From: Hemibagrus wyckioides
Taxonomy: Eukaryota > Chordata > Actinopteri > Siluriformes > Bagridae
Length of the DNA stretch: 64,000 nt
Assembly (NCBI RefSeq): GCF_019097595.1
Contig: NC_080712.1
Span: 19,182,146 to 19,246,145, forward strand
Direction of reading: 5' to 3'
Each line of letters starts with the position of its first letter. The first letter of the stretch is position 1. Position numbers and translations under genes: made by a program. The notes beneath the pieces are model-generated. The model searched no databases. It was not told where the DNA came from and was given only the letters and a program-made list of their open reading frames with translations. Shown piece after piece: positions 11,898 through 23,320 of the stretch.

Positions 11898-12060
11898 TGA
11901 GCATATCCCCAGAACACTGGGTAGCAATTAAATTCTAGATGCCAGATGCCAGCCACCATAGACACCCACCCTCACACATTCACTCGCTCTTTTATTCCAA
12001 GGAGGCAATTTAGTGTAACCAATCCAAGCAGGAGGTAGAAGGAAACCCAATGTACACGTG
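11898..12060 (-). mobile_element. DANA/HE1-type SINE, 3' and middle part, inverted
   Basis: On the minus strand this corresponds to the SINE body and part of the tail. The plus strand shows gcatatccccagaacactgg, a 'gatgccagcc-' block, 'ggaggcaatttagtgtaacc' and 'gtagaaggaaaccca', each the reverse of a standard body block. The head of the same SINE resumes at 12349, after about 290 bases of foreign sequence. Confidence 0.65.
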
Positions 12061-12348
12061 GATGTCAGGCTGGGATGAGACTAGTGGAACTGTAAGCAAG
12101 TTAAAATAAATGCAGTGCTAACACTGGACAAACAATACAAAATTGAAAGTTAAAAGCAATGTCAAAAATCTAGTCAGAAGGGTCAAAAACCATAACAAGG
12201 AAACAGATCAAACAACACAGCAGCAAAGCAGGAGCAACCGAAAAAGTAACACCAGAAAACAATCTTGAACTTGAACACTGACTGACATCAGAGAAGGCAA
12301 TGAACAAGGAATTTTGGGAATTGGAATTTTCGGGCTATGATGTTCTTA
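12061..12348 (-). mobile_element. LTR-like insert within a SINE
   Basis: The minus strand reads as a pyrimidine-rich stretch containing 'ctgctgtgttgtttgatctg' and 'tttttgacccttctg', which I recognise from teleost LTR-like repeats. It sits exactly where the flanking SINE body is interrupted. No clear duplication at the junctions is visible, so the ends are estimates. Confidence 0.4.
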
Positions 12349-12421
12349 TGACAGGGAAAAACATACAAAATTCCATGCAGACAGGAAGCCAAGCTCACGA
12401 TCAAACCAGGGAGCTGTCATT
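12349..12421 (-). mobile_element. DANA/HE1-type SINE, head part, inverted
   Basis: The minus strand gives ccctggtttgatcgtgagct (B-box-like segment), then 'cctgtctgcatggaatttt', the start of the SINE body. It completes the copy whose body lies at 11898-12060. Confidence 0.65.
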
Positions 12422-12689
12422 ATTAATAGAAATACTGATATTTCTTGTGTAAACATTATTCATATTTTATGTTCTCTGTAAATATCTCCACATCAAAGCA
12501 ACAGAAAGCAAAACAAGATTCTCCATGATGACACAATACTGTGAATTAGTGTCTTTTCAGTAGATCTAAAAAAAAAAAAAATCATATCTACATAATAATT
12601 TTGCTCTTTGTACAACTTCATTTTCATATCTCTATGATTCCCCAACTAAAATATTTTCAAACAAAAGTAGTCAATCTATTCTGATGCTA

Positions 12690-14105
12690 ATGTCAAGGAC
12701 TTCAAAAAAAATCATTTATCATTTACTTAATTTACATCAGAAATAATTTTAAACAATTCATTAGAGACACTATATTTCAACATTAATTCACTATATCAGA
12801 ATTCTAGTAGGTCAAAAGTTTACATTCCCCTAGTTGACTGTCTCTATGTAAACATTCTGGAAGATTCCAGAAATTGATTAAATGACTTTTCGAGGCCAAT
12901 TGTTATAATTAGGAGTTCATGCATGGTCACGCTACACTTTTGATTCTATTGACTTTCATATACATGCATGTAAATGTTGAAACTTGGAAAGGCAAGCTGA
13001 TTTCACTGCATTCATTTGAGATTTTGTTGTATTCTAACCTCCAATTGAAGATGTGTGACCAACATAAGACTGACTCATCACAGCATGACCTCATAAGAAA
13101 ATCCAACATGGAGGAAGCACTGAGTATACCATTTTATACAACACAGGTTTAAAGGAATATAAAATCAGCATGAGTTTGAAGTAGTGTTTACTGTAGATCC
13201 ATCAACTTTGACACATTAGTTGGTTAAATTTATAACACTGAAGATGCAAATATTATAAATGCATGATCACTGAGAGGGCTGGCTTGTTGTTAAGAAGTAT
13301 AAAAAAAATTATATATTATTATAAAAAAAAAGTCATATCTGGATGCCGTCCGTATTTGCTGCAATCTTCCTCTAATGTGACTGTACCTTTAGTTAGGAGT
13401 GCAGCTGTGGCTGTAAAGAGGCCTATCTTTAGAGACAGTGCCTTTTTGCACTTAATACCATGGGAAAATCCCAGCAACTCAGCCTAGACCTCAGAAAAAA
13501 ACTGCAAGCTCCCACAGGATTCTCTTTAGGATCGATTTCCAAACAACTGAAGCTACCATGAGCATCTGTACAAACAACTGCTATGCAAATTTTAAAAAAT
13601 CTTTAAACTACAGAGACCCTGCATTATTGAGGAAGCAGGCACAAATTAGTTCGCAATGGCCTGAAAGGCTGTGGTGTATAGCAGAAGCCCTTACTCTCAA
13701 CCAGCATAAAAAGCAATACTGAAGTATGTAGGTTTATCACCAGGACAAAAACCTAGCCTCTTGGAGGAGTGTTCTCTTGTCTGATAAAACACAAATGGAC
13801 CATACTGTATCTATAAGAGCTATGGTGGAAAAAGGATGAAGCTTTTAATCTGAAGAACACCATCGCAATTGTAAGGCATGGGGGTGGCAGCATCATAATG
13901 TGAGGGCACTTTTACAGGGAGGAAAAGGGACTAGTACACTTAGAAGTACCTAAATAGATGGCTTCATTAAGAAGGAAAATTAGCTTGAAATACTGAAGCA
14001 AATACTTGAGACATCAGCCAGAAATTATGGTGAAAAGCTTGTGGAAAACTCCAAATATTTGATTCAGGTTTAAGCAAATTTAATGCCACTAAACACTGAA
14101 GACTA
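12690..14105 (+). mobile_element. Sleeping-Beauty-type Tc1 transposon relic
   Basis: The inner direct-repeat motif of the left inverted repeat is visible at about 12791-12835 (cactatatcagaattctagt, then gtcaaaagtttacat). The transposase start reads MGKSQQLSLDLRKKLQ from 13460, followed by LGSISKQLKLP, the paired-like DNA-binding domain. A catalytic-core block (RHGGGSII, near 13877) and a C-terminal segment (about 14035-14105) follow. Two rearrangements are evident. About 450 bases of unrelated sequence separate the left end from the start codon. The region holding the DNDPKH motif is deleted near 14025-14030. The right inverted repeat is missing. Non-functional. Confidence 0.75.
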
Positions 14106-14144
14106 GATATGAACTAAAAGCTCACATAAATAAATGTGATCCAG

Positions 14145-14690
14145 AGATCCTGAACACTGCTGCTCTCTGGACCTGCCTGATCTGTCCTGATGCCCTCATT
14201 TTGCTTGGAGTCTCATCACTTGGAGGCTGCTTGCTGCTGCTGAGGATTGCTCCACTTAGAAAACCTGGAGATACATGAGATTCCTGGCAGTGGCTTTAAA
14301 CTGCTTTTGCCGCGGCCAGTTTTTGCACTGGGGTCTTCATCATTGAACATTTGATGGATTCGTCAGGAAGGAATTTATTTTAAAACTATTATAAATTTAG
14401 AAACTATGCTGATGCTTATACTTATTAGTTGCTAGAGTCTCTGGTTTACACAAGTGTACTTGACTACATACAGTTATAGAAAGAAAATTATTAATAATCA
14501 CACTGCCTGGTGAGGTTGGATTTTCTTTTGAGTCCTCTCAAGGTTTTTTCCCCATATAATTTGAGGGAGCATTTCTTGCTACTGTTGCCTCAGACTTACT
14601 CATTAGGGAAAAATCTAAAGTAAAATGTTAAACTTATTTATTCTACTTTTTTAAATTCCAAATATAATTGAATTGAAATAAATAGCTATT
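14145..14690 (+). repeat. Unnamed teleost interspersed repeat
   Basis: Contains wording I recognise from many teleost loci: 'cctggagatacatgagattc', 'catcattgaacatttgatgg', 'ctgcctggtgaggttgg', 'ctactgttgcctcag' and a final 'aaatataattgaattgaa'. Class unknown; possibly a LINE or LTR 3' region. It abuts the truncated end of the Tc1 relic, which suggests the two are joined by insertion or deletion. Confidence 0.4.
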
Positions 14691-16282
14691 ATTTCGACAG
14701 AGGTGTGTTAATGAAAAAAATGTGGATTTCAGTAAAGTTTGAATTAGTTTGAAAGTCTTTAACCTAGGTGTAGGTTGTATATCTAGTTTCTCATTCAAAG
14801 GCATTTTGAAAATTGGATGCCTGAGTAAAGTAGGTAATGCATCTTCTGCATGTTCATTACACCTGCTATTGTATTTCACTGCCACCTTCTCAGTCACTGC
14901 AAATGATATGTTATGGATGTGTCAGAGAAGCGGGCTTAGAATAATTAGCCAAATGGCATTTCACTATGTGTAACCACTTGACACTTTTAACAATAAGTAC
15001 ATGTACTCTGACCAAGAAAGAAATCAGCCATAGCCTAATAATGTCTTTTGTTATTTTTGTGCTGCTTCTCAGTTTAATGATGTATGTAACTATAAGTTCA
15101 CTCTGTCTAGAAGCTGTGTGTGACCTATTTTATACATTACTCTGGCTGTATTGAAGAAGTCTCCTAGCTCATTTGGTTTGAGTACTGGATATTTAACTGG
15201 AAGAATACATTTGTACTGTGTCTTTCTGTTGGATCATTATGCACATTTATAAATAGTAATGAGAATTGTTAAGTTTAGGATTAAAAGTGTTACATAATGC
15301 CTTTAATAATTAACCTGTAGAAGTCACAGCTTATTATTCGGTCATTCGACAAGCATGGTAATTAGCTATATACTATTAATTATTCAGTAATCACAATGAA
15401 ACAAAATTGAAAAGGTATAATAAGAGCACAACAAGATGGAGTCTGGGAATATAGGTAGCACCACAGATCCACACAGTCTTGTGGCCTTATATTATTTCCC
15501 ATTAATTAAAGTGATGAAAGAACAACAGAGTTGAATTTTATATGTACAAGTTAGACTGAAATATGGTTATTTGGGGACATATGGTGATTTTATTTTCACC
15601 ACCTGGCAACTGTGCTATGAATGACACTTTATTGCCCACAGTGTCCAGGCTATTTTTGGAGAGAAACTAACTTATGTCCTTCAATTAGTTTATTATACCT
15701 GTAGGAGCCTATTACACACACAGGAAGGAAGCCTTGGTCTTCATGTCATAATCATGCTGCTGTAGCTTCATCAGCTTTACTGAGCAGCTCTCTTAAACCC
15801 TTGTTTTGGCCCCGCAATTTCCTGTCCCCATTCAAATAAAGCAGCGTTTTCCTTCTCCTCTACAGCCTTCCTGCCAGACCTCCAGTCACTGAGAACTCTT
15901 TTTCTGTGTCTCTGTCTGTTTCTCTCTCTCCCTCTGTCCTGGCTTGCTGCTTGGCTTGCCCTGGGTGATGGGACTGGCACACACTGATTAGAGACGAATC
16001 AGAGAACTGTGATAGTCGTTGGTCTACACTCAAGATCTCTTGGACGCAACAAAGCAGGAGGAACGGAAAACTGTGGAAAAAACATAAGTAGTAATAATGG
16101 ATTCAGTGAGATAGAGTATCTGCTGTTAACACATTACTGTAGCTCAGCTCTAGTTTACACTTTTTTCAATTTAGCTTTTTGTGTCTTTGTGTGCCTTTCA
16201 CCTCTACTTCTTGCCATTTCTCATTCACTTCCCTCTTTATGCATCCCAGTGGGCTATCTCTCCTTGCTAACTTTCTGTCTGC

Positions 16283-16284
<2 letters not shown>
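14691..16284. other. Mostly unassigned; GC-richer block near 15760-15990
   Basis: No gene called. The block at about 15760-15990 is less AT-rich than its surroundings and carries a minus-strand open frame (15777-15980). Its residue content (R, E, Q-rich) is low-complexity and it has no domain. It could be conserved non-coding DNA; nothing in the sequence alone proves that. Confidence 0.4.
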
Positions 16285-16327
<43 letters not shown>

Positions 16328-16349
16328 GCTCTCTCTCTCGCGCGGTCTC
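16285..16349 (+). repeat. (CT)n microsatellite with CG interruptions
   Basis: About 20 CT units to 16325, then CT runs broken by CG dinucleotides. Overlapping Ser/Leu-rich or Arg/Glu-rich open frames are by-products of this tract and not genes. Confidence 0.95.
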
Positions 16350-18979
16350 GCCCACTGTCTTCCTCTCAGGCTCACCGTGTGGATGGAAATCATTTCAGGC
16401 ATCACTAAACACGAATCTCTTATCAACAAATGGAGAAATGTATTCCTCAAGACTCCACTGTGCATTTGAATACAGACATATTTGAGCAAAGATATATCAC
16501 ACCCTGATATTCAAAATGTTCTCAGAAACCTGCAGCTTATTATATTATGGAATCTCACACTGCCATAGAGTGAACAATTTTAAAAAAACAAAAAAAACAT
16601 TGTCCCTTTTTAGAAAAGTGAAAAAAAAATGTTTAAGATTCTTTTTTCTTGTTACTGTTATTTAGCAAAATGTTATAGTCTGTCAGCTTCCAATGACATA
16701 ATGCCATCAACCAACCCTACACAAGGTTTTTTTACATTTACTAGTACACATTTAAATCATTTCTCAGATACTTTTATATTAACTGCATCTATTCACTACA
16801 TCTGGTATAAAATTGGCATTGTAGAAATTAAGTCTATATGTATTATTTGATAGTCAGCTACTGAAGAGTTATGAAGATCTAATGAATTGTTACGCTACCT
16901 ACTGCATGGTACAACTATTAAGACACATACTTATACATTATTACATTTGGAAATGGATCCACAAAAAAAAAAGCAAAATGTTAATTTGGGAACAAAGTGC
17001 TTCTATATATCTATACAGTATTCTAATACAAATACTAGAACTAAACTGAATTTGTTGTTGTTTTATTGGCTTTTAACAGTGAAATTTTTTGTGACACACT
17101 GATCTTAACGGCATGAAGAGTTTTAGGGGTCCAGTGTGTCTTGTCCCTCGCCCTGTCAATATAACTATTCCTTCAAATATTTATTACTAAACTAAAAAGA
17201 CTGTATCGTAACTGTATGATGTTTCATACAGTTTTTGCACTTATATAATCATTCTGTGTGTATTTTAACATCTTTTACTGTGACTTGACTATCTCATATA
17301 CAGATCAAGCCATGATGTTTTTGCCACTATTGTCTGTTTACCATTCCCAGTCAGTATAGCTTAATAAAGCTGACCTTGAAGCCTATTCATTACTTGATGT
17401 GAATTTGCAAAGTCAGCATCTCTAAGAATAAAGCAGGTCAAGAATCCCTTTAGACAAAACAAGAGGAAATCTGTTATGAGATGTCATTTTGGGCCAGCTT
17501 AAAACAGTCCGTAGTACTTGTTATCTTCATATTTTTAGCACAAGAGAATCTGCCCCCACTGCCATAAACTTATACTGACTTTGTTGCTTCCTCCAAAAAA
17601 AATTCAAAGGTGTTTTATTTTTAGATGAATCAGGGCATGAAGTGTTGCATAATGGACAGATTGCTATGGAGTTTTCAATATGACAAGGTGTTCACTAGTT
17701 TAGACGTTGAAAATTAATTTGCATTCCCATTTTCTTATTATGGCAAAACCTTTTCATTGTACAAAATTGCAAATGCAAATACAGGATTACCCTTATAAAG
17801 TGGTTGTGCAATTGCAAACACAGTTTAAAAATTTTCAATTAGTATTTTAATATGAATAAAGCCTAGAATAAATTAGCACGGGTTAAGTTTAGTATTAGAG
17901 ACAGGATTATCACTCATACTTTTTCTTATGACTTTAATGCCATCCAGTCAAACCATTGTCACCATTGTTCATTTGAATTTGCAGAAATTTCACACAAGAG
18001 TAGGTGGTATAAGGCACTAAAGATGCTGGACACAGATATAGTTCTGTAATTGAAACAGCAAGATGATAGCATTTTCTCATGGTATAATCTTAAAACCATT
18101 GTTTAAAGAGAGTAAACCCGAATCACAGCTAGGTGCATTTAAAAAGTTTATTTTTATTAATTTGTAAGAGAATTACCTGTCCCCAATTCACTGATTTTTA
18201 ACTGATATTATTTCCCCATTATAATGTTTAATTAATTTACATTTTTTCCCTGTCATTTCATGGGCCTGAAGCCTGACCAAACACACTGTATCTTAATGCC
18301 AGATTAAACACATAATACTGCCTTGAGGCTGCAGCACGTCACATGAGGAGCAAAGAGATCAGGTTTTAAATTACTTTTCCCTCACTCCCTCTGCACTTCA
18401 ATTAAGACCAGGAGATAAATTTTAGATTAGGTGAGAATGATTCAAACTCGAACAAGACCAAAGAGAATCCACATTCCAAATTTTAAGGTTATTAATCAGA
18501 GAATGGCCGTAAGCAGGTAGCACTGCAAGTTGCAAGCCAGCTTTCGGAGCTGAAATCAACCGAGTTGTCTAGATTCCAAAAAATTCTATGTATCTACAAT
18601 TAATAATAAAGCTACATTTTTAATTAACTTTTAATGCTTGAATGAAATGAAACAATGTTTTACACCTTAGAACAGAATATAGGTTTACAAGTCGTATTAA
18701 ATGACTGAATCACAATTTGAGCAACAGTCAAGAGTGATATTTAACCATCTAAATGACACATGTGGCCATTATCTTGGACTGTATTCATAAGCTAAATCGA
18801 ATAAATAAAGTAAACCGCAGAAACTTCTGTATTTGCTTTGGTTGATTTAATCCGGATTGTATTACAGTTACATGAATATATTCATTTCAATTCTTGGGAA
18901 AGCCACAACAGATGACAGTACCTCCTCTATCACCTTCTTAATATCTAAAGTAATTAGTAAGTAAATAAATAAACAACCT
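16350..18979. other. Long unassigned stretch, no repeat recognised
   Basis: About 2.6 kb without a recognisable transposon or long open frame. The part at 18240-18560 is moderately GC-richer and free of simple repeats. That makes this one of the better places to look for conserved non-coding elements or intronic regulatory DNA, but no direct signal was seen. Confidence 0.4.
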
Positions 18980-19527
18980 TGCTGACCATATTATTAGGAA
19001 CAGTTATACACAAGCAAAATCATGCAATCAACCATTCAGTCAATCATATGGCAGCAGTGCATTGCATAAACTCAAGCAGAAAAAAGGGTCAAGAGTTTTA
19101 ATTAATGTTCACATCAAATATCAAAATGGAGAAAAGCATGATCGTGATTGTTAGCAGCAGACAGGCTGGTGTGAGAGTTTCAGAAACTGCTGATCTCCTT
19201 GGAATTTCACACACAACAGTCTCTAGAATTCACACAAAATGGTGTGAAAAAAAATGAAGTGAGTGACAATTCTGAGGGTTGAATTGCCTCGTTGATGAGA
19301 GGTCAGAGGAGAATGGCCAGACTGGCTGGAGCTGACAGGAAGTCTATGGTATTCATATAACAACTCTTTATGGCCGTTGTGGGCAGAAAAGCATCCCAGA
19401 ATACACAATACATCAAACCTTGAGGTAGATGTGCTACATCAGCACAAGTCCACAATAAATTCCGCTCCTGTCAGACAAGAAACCGAGAATACAGTGGGCA
19501 AAGGCTCATCCAGCTGGACAGTTAAAT
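18980..19527 (+). mobile_element. Tc1-like transposon, 5' half with DNA-binding domain
   Basis: The left end near 18983 carries the family terminal motif 'cattattaggaaca'. From 19144 the plus strand reads VIVSSRQAGVRVSETADLLG followed by ISHTTVSRIHTKW. This is the helix-turn-helix of a common teleost Tc1 family (R-x-AGxSxSxTAxLLGxSxTTVSRV). A stop follows at 19252, and decayed coding sequence continues to about 19527 (ending ctggacagttaaataat). The catalytic half is absent. The same family is present, inverted, at 34015-34490 and as a terminus at 44990-45045. Confidence 0.75.
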
Positions 19528-20216
19528 AATATAAGACAACAATTATTATTTTGATTATTTTGATCACCAGACCATTTGTACCACCCACTGCAATGTTCAT
19601 ACAAAATCATTACCATTTCTATTTTATAGTGTTCTTCTCAAAAACATGTGCACCATCACTTCTAGAGCTTCACAAACCCAAAACAAAGTGTCACAGCATT
19701 GTGACTAGTGGGATTAAATGGGTTAATTGTTCTTCAGTGTGCACACATCTGCAAAGCCTTTCCACAGCTTTCTGAACAGAGACACTATTCATTATGCCCG
19801 CTGCATGATAGTACCACATTTCTCTGGCTAGCACAAATAAACAGACAGAATCATGCCATCAGGGGCATCAGCTCATTTAATAGTCAAATCTTGCATTTGT
19901 TATAGATTTAGATTTATTCAACGAAAATATACTCTGCATAATACAGCTTATATGACACAGCAGAATAGGATACCTCTGCTGTTTACTTAAAACATAAAAT
20001 AATTAAAAATCTTCAAGAAGAAAAACAACAAGGAGAAGATGCAGGTGGCACACACAAATTTATAATTTTATGTGTTTGTGTGCTTCCGTTGCTTTATCTC
20101 TGTGTTACTCACACTCATTTTGTTTCGAAGCTGCATTTTTCAAGAGGACCAGCTAAATGCGGTCTGAACCGTCACATATTCGCATCACTATGGGCTATTA
20201 GGTGCCCAAAAGCAGA
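19528..20216. other. Non-coding stretch, no gene seen
   Basis: AT-rich with no recognisable features. Confidence 0.5.
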
Positions 20217-20271
20217 ACACACACACACACACATACACACACACACACACACTCTCTCTCTCTCTCTCTCT
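20217..20271 (+). repeat. (CA)n then (CT)n microsatellite
   Basis: About 17 CA units with one TA interruption, passing directly into about 10 CT units. It forms the left border of the inverted-repeat unit at 20278-20440. Confidence 0.95.
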
Positions 20272-20277
20272 TTTGCT

Positions 20278-20440
20278 TTCCACACTCCTTGTGGGGACCT
20301 TTCCTTGACATGCAGCTATTTAATGCTATGTCTACAACTAAACCAACCTCTTATCCTCAGCAACCAAAAAGAAACTTTTTGGCTCCTTTTTTTTGCTGGT
20401 TTTCCATGTGGATACTAACCAAAGGTCCCCACAAGGTCAA
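20278..20440. repeat. Microsatellite-flanked inverted-repeat element
   Basis: The unit opens with ttgtggggacc (20289-20299) and near its right end has the exact reverse complement ggtccccacaa (about 20424-20434). In between lies 'cagcaaccaaaaagaaactt' followed by a T-run. (CA)n tracts border it on both sides. I recognise it as a dispersed teleost unit whose copies sit between CA repeats. No coding capacity. Confidence 0.55.
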
Positions 20441-20488
20441 AACTTTAAAATATTCCAACTTTTGTGATAGAAAAACCATGTACACAAG

Positions 20489-20496
20489 CACACACA

Positions 20497-20527
<31 letters not shown>
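20489..20527 (+). repeat. (CA)n then (GA)n microsatellite
   Basis: About 12 CA units passing into about 7 GA units; right border of the unit above. Confidence 0.95.
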
Positions 20528-20559
20528 TAACCTAATCCACACAGTAGATGCCAGGTGGA

Positions 20560-21109
20560 CCTTTAGGCCAGTCGAGGTCATCGTTTGGGAGAGTTAATTA
20601 GGTCGTCTTGTGCATAATGGCTTCAGATTGCATTTTCGGGGAAACAGAAGCATAAGGTGCCACTGGGATGACCGCAAGTCATGCGTAGTGTGATCTGTCA
20701 ATGTGAAGGGAATACGAGTTCAGTTTACCAACCGGACAGGTGCCGTTTCCCGGAGGCTCACCGCTGTGATGGGATAAAAGCTGCTAATCCGTTCACTTAA
20801 CCTGCTCTCCCAGGCCTTCTTCACAAACAGCATACTACAACACTAAATAGTATACCAAAAATACTACAATACATCCCCTATCTGACAGATTGTACATTAT
20901 AGTAATCTGCGGTTCCTTATTCTAACTTTCACACGCTCAAGATGCCACACGACACGGAGCGATATGTCAAGTCAAGTCAACTGCTCGCTGTTAAAAAAAA
21001 AACAGACGAATGAATCGACTAAAATGCAATTCATGTTTACTCCAAATGAAAAACAAAACTGAATAAAAATCAACTCTATTCATGCCACATGAGTGGGTGA
21101 CAACAATAA
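20560..21109. other. Moderately CpG-containing flank of the CpG island
   Basis: About 20 CpG dinucleotides by hand count over 550 bases, more than the surrounding repeat-rich DNA but sparser than the next 650 bases. No transposon is recognised. It may be the downstream (intronic) or upstream flank of a promoter. Confidence 0.4.
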
Positions 21110-21460
21110 CCGACGCGTCCAATTAGCGTACAAAATCAGTGATGATAGACAAGCCCACAGCTACGATCATTTCCCCATACCCTGAGCTCAAATGATATTC
21201 AGGGTTCACTCACCATGTTGGCTTGAAAAGCACGCAGATAAAAAATAAATAAATAAAGTGTTAAAGGATTCACGCATTCCGCAAACGGTCACGCGCTCCT
21301 GTGCCGGATGGATGTGTTTGCTTCAGCTCCGGCATCGAAACCTGGGAAAACAGCGCTGTGCTCTTCCAGTAACAGCCACAGAGGAAGAACGAGCAGAGAT
21401 CCGGCTTCAGAAAGTTACCCAGAGTGAGAGCCGTAGTGAAGATTACACCTGCCACCATGC

Positions 21461-21518
<58 letters not shown>

Positions 21519-21760
21519 GACGACGCACCGGCGACGCACAGGCGGAAATATTATTTGCTTCGAGAGGAGAGGTGGTGAAAAAGGTGCTTCGCGGTAAATC
21601 TCTGACTCTCGTCTCGGGATTTTCATAAGGGAAGATGTGCGCAACTGCTTATTGCTGATATAACACACGTAGCCCTCGATGACACAGAGAGAATCAATTC
21701 CCACAAAATCCCTACTTGTGGGAAATATTTCTTTTTAGTTGTGCGCCGGAGCTACAGTAC
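21110..21760 (-). promoter_or_regulatory. CpG-island-like candidate promoter and 5' UTR
   Basis: By hand count there are about 35 CpG dinucleotides in 650 bases (roughly one per 19 bases), in a window where most stretches have very few. Repeats other than a (CT)26 tract are absent. On the minus strand the segment ends in gccaacATG followed directly by GTGAGT (ATG at 21216-21214, donor at 21213-21208), with A at -3 of the ATG. This fits a first exon whose start codon is its last codon. The (GA)n tract at 21462-21514 would lie in the 5' UTR. Direction is not proven: a plus-strand promoter is also possible, and the transcription start is unknown. Confidence 0.4.
21462..21514 (+). repeat. (CT)26 microsatellite inside the CpG island
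   Basis: Uninterrupted CT run of 53 bases. On the minus strand this is (GA)n, a common component of vertebrate promoters and 5' UTRs. Confidence 0.97.
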
Positions 21761-21867
21761 AAGTAGGATAGAGAATACAGCGATGCCTATAACTTTAATC
21801 AAATCTAAAATATGAACATGTATATATTGTTACCACAATGATAGTGGTGTTTTACATGCATTCATAA

Positions 21868-21890
21868 ACACACACACACACACACACACT
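21868..21890 (+). repeat. (CA)n microsatellite
   Basis: About 11 CA units. Confidence 0.93.
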
Positions 21891-22302
21891 TTCAAGTCTA
21901 ACACTTTCACTATTCTCATTACATCCACACTGTAGATGAGAGACATCTTATTTTATTAGTCTACAAACAGAATCAAAAGCCACACACTTAGATGTATCAC
22001 TAAAAAGTTCGAGAAAACGTGTTTAACAAAAGATTTGTTATTAATTTGTACAATTACCATCATGTCATCATTCACACAGTGATATTTTTGACATAGTGTT
22101 CTATTATAAATAGTTTCTATAGAAACTACATGTATAGATCTGGATATTTCACTGAACTCCAGTATTTTTTTTTTAAGTTTGTCTTTAGCATATGCAGTAT
22201 TCCAATTGCAAGTAATATAAGATATATTGTAAGATATATTTTTTAAGATTTGCATTGATAGATAATAACACATTCTGACTAACAGCCTTTAGTACATACA
22301 GA

Positions 22303-22550
22303 ACACTATATGGTGAAATGTTTGTGGACATCTGATCAGTCACAACCATATGTAATGGTTGAATGTCCCTTTCCAGATTTAGTCCCCTTTTGCTGATATA
22401 ATAACCTTCACCTTTCTGAGAAGGCTTTCCACTAGATGTTGGAATGTGGCTGTGGGGATTTGCCCTCTCAGACACAAAAGCATTAGTGAGATTAGGTACT
22501 AATGTTGAGTGAGGAGACCTGGGACACAGTTGGCATTCCACTTCTACTGA
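22303..22550 (-). mobile_element. Tc1-like transposase C-terminal relic with one terminus
   Basis: On the minus strand the sequence reads CPRSPHSTLVPNLTNAFVSE, then after a frameshift a GYYISKRGLNLERD segment. These are the last residues of a teleost Tc1 family (form RPPHPTSVPDLTNALVAEW ... IITAKGGLNLEWD). The left border near 22304 shows the terminal motif cactatatgg. The rest of the transposase is missing. A fuller copy in the same orientation is at 28460-28860. Confidence 0.7.
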
Positions 22551-22599
22551 CTAAGTCCTCAATTGTTCGGCCGCAAAAAAGCTTTGACATGACATTACA

Positions 22600-23320
22600 G
22601 TCATGGCAGTAACCCTAGGACATGCAGGTAGACACCATTGGTGAGGGAAACCATCAAAGTAATGCTCACACAGGGATATTCTGATTCATGTGAGAGGCAG
22701 GGAAAAATCCAAAGGGCTGCAGCAAAGCAGTTGCAGAAACACCAGCTCAATGGGTTTGGAGAGGCCATGGAAATAGACTTTCTGATCCCAAAGATGTTCT
22801 GGCAAGAAATTTGTTGGAGGGTATATGTGAACATTCACAAGTTCTGGTAAGCAATTATGGGGGAGTGTTGACTGAGGATCCTGCTGACCAAAGGAAGAAG
22901 CATTTTAAGGAACTGCTGTCAACCACTCAGTCTTTATTCAAACAGTGCTTGTGTCTTTAGATTGATGCTGGACCCTGTTTTTTAAAGGATCTGGAGTGCT
23001 CTGGAGAAATCACAGAAATCACTTTTCTACCACCTAAGAATACGCTACAGTTCTAACAGGAAACCGGGTCCAACAGTTAGGAACCCAGGATTCTGGAGAA
23101 ATAGTAAAGTTTCACACAGGTCTTGGAACAGAGCACCAATTAGTATATTGACAATCATGTTGTGATTAAAGGAGGCAAAAATTTCTAGTGCTAATTCGTG
23201 GGACTATATCTCACAGTTGGTTCAGGAACATCCCCCAGGAGGTGCTGGAATTCGTAGCTGTTAAGACAGAAGTCTGGACTGACCCTTACATCTTCTTGTC
23301 ACCATGACCTCCACCAGGAG
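22600..23320 (+). mobile_element. RTE-clade (Rex3-like) LINE, internally deleted
   Basis: The plus strand gives a VRETIKVML-like segment near 22638, then AAAKQLQKHQLNGFGEAMEI and DFLIPKMFWQEI. This matches the linker between endonuclease and reverse transcriptase of teleost RTE elements (AAxxVxEAKxxxxEEFGEAME-DFxSA-xxFWxTI). A further block near 22890-22920 fits the 'W-EHFEELLNPT' segment. The sequence then jumps to the ORF end: near 23200 DYISQLVQEHPP and the 'GIPPEELE' region. The whole reverse-transcriptase core is lost. Dead copy. Confidence 0.6.

Noticed and set aside
16009..16489. Open frames of up to 158 codons on both strands over the (CT)n tract
   Set aside because: They are long only because the CT/GA repeat contains no stops. 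The encoded Ser-Leu or Arg-Glu runs are typical artefacts.
20080..20597. Plus-strand frames of 112 and 131 codons
   Set aside because: Made of His-Thr and Ser-Leu runs from CA/CT microsatellites.
21258..21704. Plus- and minus-strand frames of 106 and 144 codons in the CpG island, and a gccaccATGcg start context on the plus strand at about 21458
   Set aside because: Both pass through the (CT)26 tract, which is stop-free. No domain, and the splice context favours a minus-strand untranslated exon instead.
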